Source of the DNA: Ampullaceana balthica
Lineage: Eukaryota > Mollusca > Gastropoda > Lymnaeidae
Length of the DNA: 64,000 bases
Reading direction: 5' to 3'
Assembly: GCA_944989445.1 (NCBI GenBank)
Contig: CALYLW010000209.1
Coordinates: 672,370-736,369 of the forward strand
Position 1 is the first letter of the stretch. Each line of letters begins with the position of its first letter. The notes under the pieces are model-generated. The model did not search any database. It was not told where the DNA came from and saw only the letters and a list, made by a program, of their open reading frames with translations. Both the position numbers and the translations under genes were made by a program. Shown here piece by piece: positions 54,630 through 64,000 of this stretch.

Positions 54630-57600
54630 AAACAATCAATCCATACCAATAATACAAACAATCAATCCAAACCATCAATCCAAACAATCAATACAAACCA
54701 TCAATCCAAACCATCAATACAAACCATCAATACAAACCATCAATCCAAACCATCAATACAAACAATCAATACAAACCATCAATCAAACCATCAATCCAAA
54801 CCATCAATCAAACAATCAATACAAACCATCAATCCAAACCATCAATACAAACCATCAATCCAAACCATCAATACAAACCATCAATCCAAACCATCAATAC
54901 AAACCATCAATCCAAACCATCAATACAAACCATCAATCCAAACCATCAATACAAACCATCAATACAAACCATCAATCCAAACCATCAATCCAAACAATCA
55001 ATACAAACCATCAATCCAAACCATCAATACAAACCATCAATCCAAACCATCAATACAAACCATCAATCCAAACAATCAATACAAACCATCAATCCAAACA
55101 AACAATCCAAACCATCAATACAAACCATCAATACAAACCATCAATACAAACCATCAATCCAAACCATCAATACAAACCATCAATCCAAACCATCAATCCA
55201 AACAATCAATCCAAACCATCAATACAAACCATCAATCCAAACCATCAATACAAACCATCAATACAAACCATCAATCCAAACCATCAATACAAACCATCAA
55301 TCCAAACAAACAATCCAAACCATCAATACAAACCATCAATCCAAACCATCAATACAAACCATCAATACAAACCATCAATACAAACCATCAATCCAAACAA
55401 ACAATCCAAACCATCAATCCAAACAATCAATCCAAACCATCAATCCAAACCATCAATACAAACCATCAATCCAAACCATCAATCCAAACCATCAATACAA
55501 ACCATCAATACAAACCATCAATCCAAACCATCAATACAAACCATCAATACAAACCATCAATCCAAACCATCAATACAAACCATCAATACAAACCATCAAT
55601 ACAAACCATCAATACAAACCATCAATCCAAACAATCAATACAAACCATCAATACAAACCATCAATCCAAACAATCAATCCAAACCATCAATACAAACCAT
55701 CAATCCAAACCATCAATACAAACATCAATACAAACCATCAATCAAACAATCAATCCAAACCATCAATACAAACCATCAATCCAAACCATCAATACAAACA
55801 TCAATACAAACCATCAATCCAAACCATCAATACAAACCATCAATCAAAACAATCAATACAAACCATCAATCCAAACCATCAATACAAACCATCAATCCAA
55901 ACCATCAATACAAACCATCAATCCAAACAATCAATCCAAACCATCAATACAAACCATCAATCCAAACCATCAATACAAACCATCAATACAAACCATCAAT
56001 CCAAACCATCAATACAAACCATCAATCCAAACCATCAATACAAACCATCAATCCAAACCATCAATACAAACCATCAATCCAAACCATCAATCCAAACCAT
56101 CAATACAAACAATCAATCCAAACCATCAATCCAAACCATCAATACAAACCATCAATCCAAACCATCAATCCAAACCATCAATACAAACCATCAATCCAAA
56201 CAATCAATCCAAACCATCAATACAAACCATCAATACAAACCATCAATCCAAACCATCAATACAAACCATCAATACAAACCATCAATCCAAACCATCAATA
56301 CAAACCATCAATCCAAACAATCAATACAAACCATCAATCCAAACCATCAATACAAACCATCAATCCAAACCATCAATACAAACCATCAATCAAACATCAA
56401 TCCAAACCATCAATCCAAACCATCAATCCAAACCATCAATACAAACATCAATACAAACCATCAATCCAAACCATCAATACAAACCATCAATCAAAACAAT
56501 CAATACAAACCATCAATCCAAACCATCAATACAAACCATCAATCCAAACAATCAATACAAACCATCAATCCAAACCATCAATACAAACCATCAATCCAAA
56601 CAATCAATACAAACCATCAATACAAACCATCAATCAAACAATCAATCCAAACCATCAATACAAACCATCAATCCAAACCATCAATACAAACCATCAATAC
56701 AAACCATCAATCCAAACCATCAATACAAACCATCAATCCAAACCATCAATACAAACCATCAATCCAAACCATCAATACAAACCATCAATACAAACCATCA
56801 ATCCAAACAATCAATACAAACCATCAATCCAAACCATCAATACAAACCATCAATCCAAACAATCAATACAAACCATCAATACAAACCATCAATCCAAACC
56901 ATCAATACAAACCATCAATACAAACCATCAATCCAAACAATCAATACAAACCATCAATCCAAACCATCAATCCAAACAATCAATACAAACCATCAATACA
57001 AACCATCAATACAAACCATCAATACAAACCATCAATACAAACCATCAATCCAAACCATCAATACAAACCATCAATCCAAACAAACAATCCAAACCATCAA
57101 TACAAACCATCAATCCAAACCATCAATACAAACCATCAATACAAACCATCAATCCAAACAATCAATCCAAACCATCAATACAAACCATCAATACAAACCA
57201 TCAATCCAAACAATCAATCCAAACCATCAATACAAACCATCAATACAAACCATCAATACAAACCATCAATCAAACAAACAATCCAAACCATCAATACAAA
57301 CCATCAATCCAAACCATCAATCCAAACAATCAATCCAAACAAACAATCCAAACTATCAATACAAACCATCAATCCAAACAATCAATCCAAACAATCAATA
57401 CAAACCATCAATCCAAACCAACAATACAAACCATCAATCCAAACCATCAATACAAACCATCAATACAAACCATCAATCCAAACAAACAATCCAAACCATC
57501 AATACAAACCATCAATCCAAACCATCAATCCAAACCATCAATCCAAACAAACAATACAAACCATCAATACAAACCATCATCCAAACAAACAATCCAAACT

Positions 57601-60600
57601 ATCAATACAAACCATCAATCCAAACCATCAATACAAACCATCAATCAAAACAATCAATACAAACCATCAATCCAAACCATCAATACAAACCATCAATCAA
57701 AACAAACAATCCAAACCATCAATACAAACCATCAATCCAAACAATCAATACAAACCATCAATCCAAACCATCAATACAAACCATCAATCCAAACCATCAA
57801 TACAAACCATCAATCCAAACAATCAATCCAAACCATCAATACAAACCATCAATCCAAACAATCAATCCAAACAAACAATCCAAACCATCAATACAAACCA
57901 TCAATCCAAACCATCAATACAAACCATCAATACAAACCATCAATACAAACCATCAATCCAAACAAACAATCCAAACCATCAATCCAAACAAACAATCCAA
58001 ACCATCAATCCAAACCATCAATACAAACCATCAATCCAAACCATCAATCCAAACCATCAATACAAACCATCAATCCAAACAATCAATACAAACCATCAAT
58101 CCAAACCATCAATCCAAACCATCAATACAAACCATCAATACAAACCATCAATACAAACCATCAATACAAACCATCAATACAAACCATCAATACAAACCAT
58201 CAATACAAACCATCAATACAAACCATCAATCAAAACAATCAATACAAACCATCAATCCAAACCATCAATACAAACCATCAATCCAAACAATCAATCCAAA
58301 CCATCAATCCAAACAATCAATACAAACCATCAATCCAAACCATCAATCCAAACAAACAATACAAACCATCAATACAAACTATCAATCCAAACCATCAATA
58401 CAAACTATCAATACAAACCATCAATCCAAACCATCAATACAAACCATCAATCAAAACAATCAATCCAAACCATCAATACAAACCATCAATCCAAACCATC
58501 AATACAAACCATCAATACAAACCATCAATCCAAACCATCAATACAAACCATCAATCAAAACAATCAATACAAACCATCAATCCAAACCATCAATACAAAC
58601 CATCAATCCAAACAATCAATACAAACCATCAATCCAAACAATCAATACAAACCATCAATCCAAACAATCAATACAAACCATCAATACAAACCATCAATCA
58701 AAACAATCAATCCAAACCATCAATACAAACCATCAATCCAAACCATCAATACAAACTATCAATACAAACCATCAATCCAAACCATCAATACAAACCATCA
58801 ATCAAAACAATCAATACAAACCATCAATCCAAACCATCAATACAAACCATCAATCCAAACAATCAATACAAACCATCAATACAAACCATCAATCCAAACA
58901 ATCAATACAAACCATCAATACAAACCATCAATCAAACCATCAATACAAACCATCAATCCAAACAAACAATCCAAACCATCAATACAAACCATCAATCCAA
59001 ACCATCAATACAAACCATCAATACAAACCATCAATCCAAACAAACAATCCAAACCATCAATACAAACCATCAATACAAACCATCAATCCAAACAATCAAT
59101 ACAAACCATCAATACAAACCATCAATACAAACCATCAATCTAAACAAACAATCCAAACCATCAATACAAACCATCAATCCAAACCATCAATCCAAACAAT
59201 CAATCCAAACAAACAATCCAAACTATCAATACAAACCATCAATCCAAACAATCAATCCAAACAATCAATACAAACCATCAATCCAAACCAACAATACAAA
59301 CCATCAATCCATACCATCAATACAAACCATCAATACAAACCATCAATCCAAACAAACAATCCAAACCATCAATACAAACCATCAATCCAAACCATCAATC
59401 CAAACCATCAATCCAAACAAACAATACAAACCATCAATACAAACCATTATTCCAAACAAACAATCCAAACTATCAATACAAACCATCAATCCAAACCATC
59501 AATACAAGCCATCAATCAAAACAATCAATACAAACCATCAATCCAAACCATCAATACAAACCATCAATCAAAACAAACAATCCAAACCATCAATACAAAC
59601 CATCAATCCAAACAATCAATACAAACCATCAATCCAAACCATCAATACAAACCATCAATCCAAACCATCAATACAAACCATCAATCCAAACAAACAATCC
59701 AAACCATCAATACAAACCATCAATCCAAACAATCAATCCAAACAAACAATCCAAACCATCAATACAAACCATCAATCCAAACCATCAATACAAACCATCA
59801 ATACAAACCATCAATACAAACCATCAATCCAAACAAACAATCCAAACCATCAATCCAAACAAACAATCCAAACCATCAATCCAAACCATCAATACAAACC
59901 ATCAATCCAAACCATCAATCCAAACCATCAATACAAACCATCAATCCAAACAATCAATACAAACCATCAATCCAAACCATCAATCCAAACCATCAATACA
60001 AACCATCAATACAAACCATCAATACAAACCATCAATACAAACCATCAATACAAACCATCAATACAAACCATCAATACAAACCATCAAAACAAACCATCAA
60101 TCAAAACAATCAATACAAACCATCAATCCAAACCATCAATCCAAACAAACAATACAAACCATCAATACAAACTATCAATCCAAACCATCAATACAAACTA
60201 TCAATACAAACCATCAATCCAAACCATCAATACAAACCATCAATCAAAACAATCAATCCAAACCATCAATACAAACCATCAATCCAAACCATCAATACAA
60301 ACTATCAATACAAACCATCAATCCAAACCATCAATACAAACCATCAATCAAAACAATCAATACAAACCATCAATCCAAACCATCAATACAAACCATCAAT
60401 CCAAACAATCAATACAAACCATCAATCCAAACAATCAATACAAACCATCAATCCAAACAATCAATACAAACCATCAATACAAACCATCAATCAAAACAAT
60501 CAATCCAAACCATCAATACAAAACCATCAATCCAAACCATCAATACAAACTATCAATACAAACCATCAATCCAAACCATCAATACAAACCATCAATCAAA

Positions 60601-62210
60601 ACAATCAATACAAACCATCAATCCAAACCATCAATACAAACCATCAATCCAAACAATCAATACAAACCATCAATACAAACCATCAATCCAAACAATCAAT
60701 ACAAACCATCAATACAAACCATCAATCAAACCATCAATACAAACCATCAATCCAAACCATCAATACAAACCATCAATCCAAACCATCAATACAAACCATC
60801 AATCCAAACCATCAATACAAACCATCAATCCAAACCATCAATACAAACCATCAATCCAAACCATCAATACAAACCATCCAAACATCAATACAAACCATCA
60901 ATACAAACCATCAATCCAAACCATCAATACAAACCATCAATCCAAACCATCAATACAAACCATCAATCCAAACAATCAATCCAAACCATCAATACAAACC
61001 ATCAATCCAAACAATCAATACAAACCATCAATACAAACCATCAATCCAAACCATCAATACAAACCATCAATCCAAACAATCAATCCAAACCATCAATACA
61101 AACCATCAATACAAACAATCAATCCAAACCATCAATACAAACCATCAATCCAAACCATCAATACAAACCATCAATCCAAACAATCAATCCAAACCATCAA
61201 TACAAACCATCAATCCAAACCATCAATACAAACCATCAATCCAAACAATCAATCCAAACCATCAATACAAACCATCAATCCAAACCATCAATACAAACCA
61301 TCAATCCAAACCATCAATACAAACCATCAATCCAAACCATCAATACAAACCATCAATACAAACCATCAATACAAACCATCAATCCAAACCATCAATACAA
61401 ACCATCAATCCAAACCATCAATACAAACCATCAATCCAAACAAACAATCCAAACCATCAATCCAAACCATCAATCCAAACCATCAATACAAACCATCAAT
61501 ACAAACCATCAATCCAAACAAACAATCCAAACCATCAATACAAACCATCAATACAAACCATCAATACAAACCATCAATCCAAACAAACAATCCAAACCAT
61601 CAATCCAAACCATCAATCCAAACCATCAATCCAAACCATCAATCCAAACCATCAATACAAACCATCAATCCAAACAATCAATCCAAACCATCAATACAAA
61701 CCATCAATCCAAACCATCAATACAAACCATCAATCCAAACCATCAATACAAACCATCAATACAAACCATCAATCCAAACAATCAATCCAAACCATCAATA
61801 CAAACCATCAATCCAAACCATCAATCCAAACCATCAATCCAAACCAACAATACAAACCATCAATACAAACCATCAATCCAAACCATCAATCCAAACATCA
61901 ATACAAACCATCAATCCAAACCATCAATACAAACCATCAATCCAAACAATCAATCCAAACCATCAATACAAACCATCAATCCAAACCATCAATACAAACC
62001 ATCAATCCAAACCATCAATCCAAACCATCAATACAAACCATCAATCCAAACAATCAATACAAACCATCAATCCAAACCATCAATACAAACCATCAATCCA
62101 AACCATCAATACAAACCATCAATCCAAACCATCAATCCAAACCATCAATACAAACCATCAATCCAAACCATCAATCCAAACACAATCAAACCATCAATCA
62201 AACCATCAAT
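54630..62210. repeat. 13-bp satellite, ~7.6 kb, ATCAATMCAAACM
   Basis: Roughly 580 units of 13 bp, mainly ATCAATACAAACC and ATCAATCCAAACC with ...AACA, AAACAATCC and TATC variants. The two main types often alternate, giving a local 26-bp period. The plus strand is made of A, C and T; the only G I found is near 59508. A larger duplicated block of about 1.8-1.9 kb is visible between 57.3-58.9 and 59.2-60.7 kb. It contains no long open frame. Confidence 0.97.
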
Positions 62211-63191
62211 ACAAACAATCAATACTAATCATAAAAAACCCAACAATCCAAATCACCCATCTAATCATCAATCCCACCAAAATCCAAACTACAATTATTC
62301 CTAACTTGCCCACCAAACATTTCAACCTTCAAACATGAAACAAAATATGTTTTCTTCATGCTGATTTTAAAAAATAATTAACTGTTAAAATGGTATAAAA
62401 ATTGGGAAAACCCACAGGTGGGCATTGCACACCAAAATAACATGTCATTGAAGAAAGGACAACAAAAAAAAACAAACTATTAATAAACATAAAACATTGC
62501 ACACCACCACAACATGTCATTTAAAACAAGGAGGACACGAAACTATTCAACGTAAACGGCTCAAACCCTTTTTCTTTCCAGTTCTCTCCTTTTGCTAAAA
62601 AAAAATTCTCAATCCATAATAACAAAGTATTTTGTTTTAAATGCAGAAAATGAATAAAACACAAAGTGACATGCATTTCAGAATAATGCCTTTTCGTGTT
62701 GCTGTTTTGTTTTATCTACACCGTACTGGGGGATTAAACTTAAATTTTATCTTGATCGAATGGGCTTGAAATAAAGTAAGTTAAAGGGGGGGGGGAAGTA
62801 TTCCGACATGTTTGAAATTGAAACGCGGGAGGTTCCTCCCAGCATCCCTCCGACCCGGGGTATAAACTCAGGTGTAAATAATAAACCTTCAGACACACAG
62901 CCGTAACACTTCGGGAGTCGGAGAAACACACACACACACTGACATATTCCCTGACAAACACCGAGACGTCGGAGCGCGTGTCTGGCCCGTGCCATAACCA
63001 CGCCGTGTTTACTCGCGATAATGCGTGCACCGGCGTCTGCAGGGGAAACACGCGCACCTTCCTGCTAGCATTTTAGTGTCATGGTCTGGGGGGCGGCCGG
63101 CAGCAGCACAGCGTGGAGGCCCGGACCTGATGCAGAGGCAGTGGGAATACTGCACGGTCTACAGTGCAAGAGGTTGGTTGATGGGGGAATC
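62211..63191. other. No gene seen; GC-rich end
   Basis: 62211-62800 is AT-rich, with an imperfect direct repeat around ATTGCACACCAMMAYAACAT at 62425-62515. 62800-63060 is GC-richer with a short (CA)n. Nothing coding is recognised. Confidence 0.35.
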
Positions 63192-64000
63192 ATGGTGATA
63201 TGAGACAATGAGACAGGAGTTGGTGGTGAAATCATGGCGATATGAGACAATGAGACAGGAGTTGGTGGTGAAATCATGGCGATATGAGACAATGAGACAG
63301 GAATTGGTGGTGAAATCATGGCGATATGAGACAATGAGACAGAAGTTGGTGGTGAAATCATGGCGATATGAGACAATGAGACAGGAGTTGGTGGTGAAAT
63401 CATGGCGATATGAGACAATGAGACAGGAGTTGGTGGTGAAATCATGGCGATATGAGACAATGAGACAGGAGTTGGTGGTGAAATCATGGCGATATGAGAC
63501 AATGAGACAGGAGTTGGTGGTGAAATCGTGGCGATATGAGACAAGAGTTGGTGGTGAAATCATGGCGATATGAGACAATGAGACAGGAGTTGATGGTGAA
63601 ATCATGGCGATATGAGACAATGAGACAGGAGTTGGTGGTGAAATCATGGCGATATGAGACAATGAGATAGGAGTTGGTGGTGAAATCATGGCGATATGAG
63701 ACAATGAGACAGGAGTTGGTGGTGAAATCATGGCGATATGAGACAATGAGACAGGAATTGGTGGTGAAATCATGGCGATATGAGACAATGAGACAGAGTT
63801 GGTGGTGAAATCATGGCGATATGAGACAATGAGACAGGAGTTGGTGGTGAAATCATGGCGATATGAGACAATGAGACAGGAGTTGGTGGTGAAATCATGG
63901 CGATATGAGACAATGAGACAGGAGTTGGTGGTGCAAATCATGGCGATAGGAGACAATGAGACAGGAGTTGGTGGTGAAATCATGGCGATATGAGACAATG
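63192..64000. repeat. 42-bp minisatellite, ~19 units, runs off the window
   Basis: The unit combines GTGGTGAAATCATGGCGATA and TGAGACAATGAGACAGGAGT. Some units are shortened: near 63535 a repeat jumps from GATATGAGACA to AGAGTTGG, a loss of about 17 bases. Because 42 is a multiple of three, a 14-residue repeat frame is open on each strand. The array continues beyond base 64000. Confidence 0.95.

Noticed and set aside
54630..62210. Telomeric or centromeric identity of the 13-bp satellite
   Set aside because: The unit is unlike the TTAGGG telomere repeat, and nothing in the sequence marks a centromere; position cannot be judged from one window.
63065..63998. Repeat frames on both strands at the window end
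   Set aside because: They come from the 42-bp array; single-base indels in the array break the frames.

Overview
This window looks like non-coding, repeat-packed genomic DNA from a metazoan, most plausibly a mollusc and perhaps a gastropod. That reading rests on the mix of elements present: a single-ORF non-LTR retrotransposon with an RNase H domain, CR1/L2-like and RTE-like LINE remnants, tRNA-derived SINEs, ZMYM1-like hAT transposase relics, many short terminal-inverted-repeat elements and long minisatellites. The taxon is inferred from general knowledge and could not be tested. I see no convincing host protein-coding exon, rRNA, functional tRNA, CRISPR array or prokaryotic feature. The only long intact ORF belongs to a retrotransposon.

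Layout. 0.5-2.6 kb: a LINE 3' end with a (GATAA)n tail, then a broken hAT transposase (minus) interrupted by a SINE. 4.8-5.4 kb: a (TATATCTATGTC)n array hit by a 420-bp mariner-type element that keeps the last codons of a transposase. 11.9-16.5 kb: a nest of hAT elements holding a second broken transposase, a CR1/L2-like LINE, a SINE and a hAT MITE inside that SINE. 16.6, 23.2 and 24.6 kb: three short hAT-like MITEs with 8-bp target-site duplications. 25.3 and 40.7-41.0 kb: tRNA-SINEs whose 3' ends match the LINE of 12.2-13.7 kb. 29.6-34.1 kb: an apparently intact 4.2-kb LINE (1281-aa protein with endonuclease, reverse transcriptase, RNase H and a CCHC knuckle), flanked by an 11-bp duplication and sitting inside an older repeat. 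35.8-36.8 kb: a 1-kb TA-flanked element carrying a retrotransposon C-terminal fragment. 45.9-46.7 kb: an RTE-like 3' end, a LINE fragment and a SINE fragment side by side.

Tandem repeats make up roughly a fifth of the window. Periods seen include 12, 13, 16, 19, 20, 24, 26, 27, 31, 42 and 44 bp. The largest is a 13-bp satellite from about 54.6 to 62.2 kb whose plus strand has almost no G. Two arrays (37.8-38.6 and 53.0-53.7 kb) repeat a TGACGT(CA) core; the second pairs it with GTAAACA. A 31-bp array at 27.6-28.2 kb grew out of the C-terminal coding end of a LINE.

The elements do not form a pathway. The biological story is of parasites and their partners: a LINE and the SINEs that share its tail, autonomous hAT relics with non-autonomous hAT-like elements, and simple arrays that expand inside or beside them. 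Between these lie GC-richer, apparently unique patches (for example 3.4-4.2, 10.6-11.1, 20.1-20.7, 34.5-35.4, 37.4-37.6, 49.4-49.7 and 62.8-63.1 kb) that could be conserved regulatory DNA; the sequence alone cannot show this.
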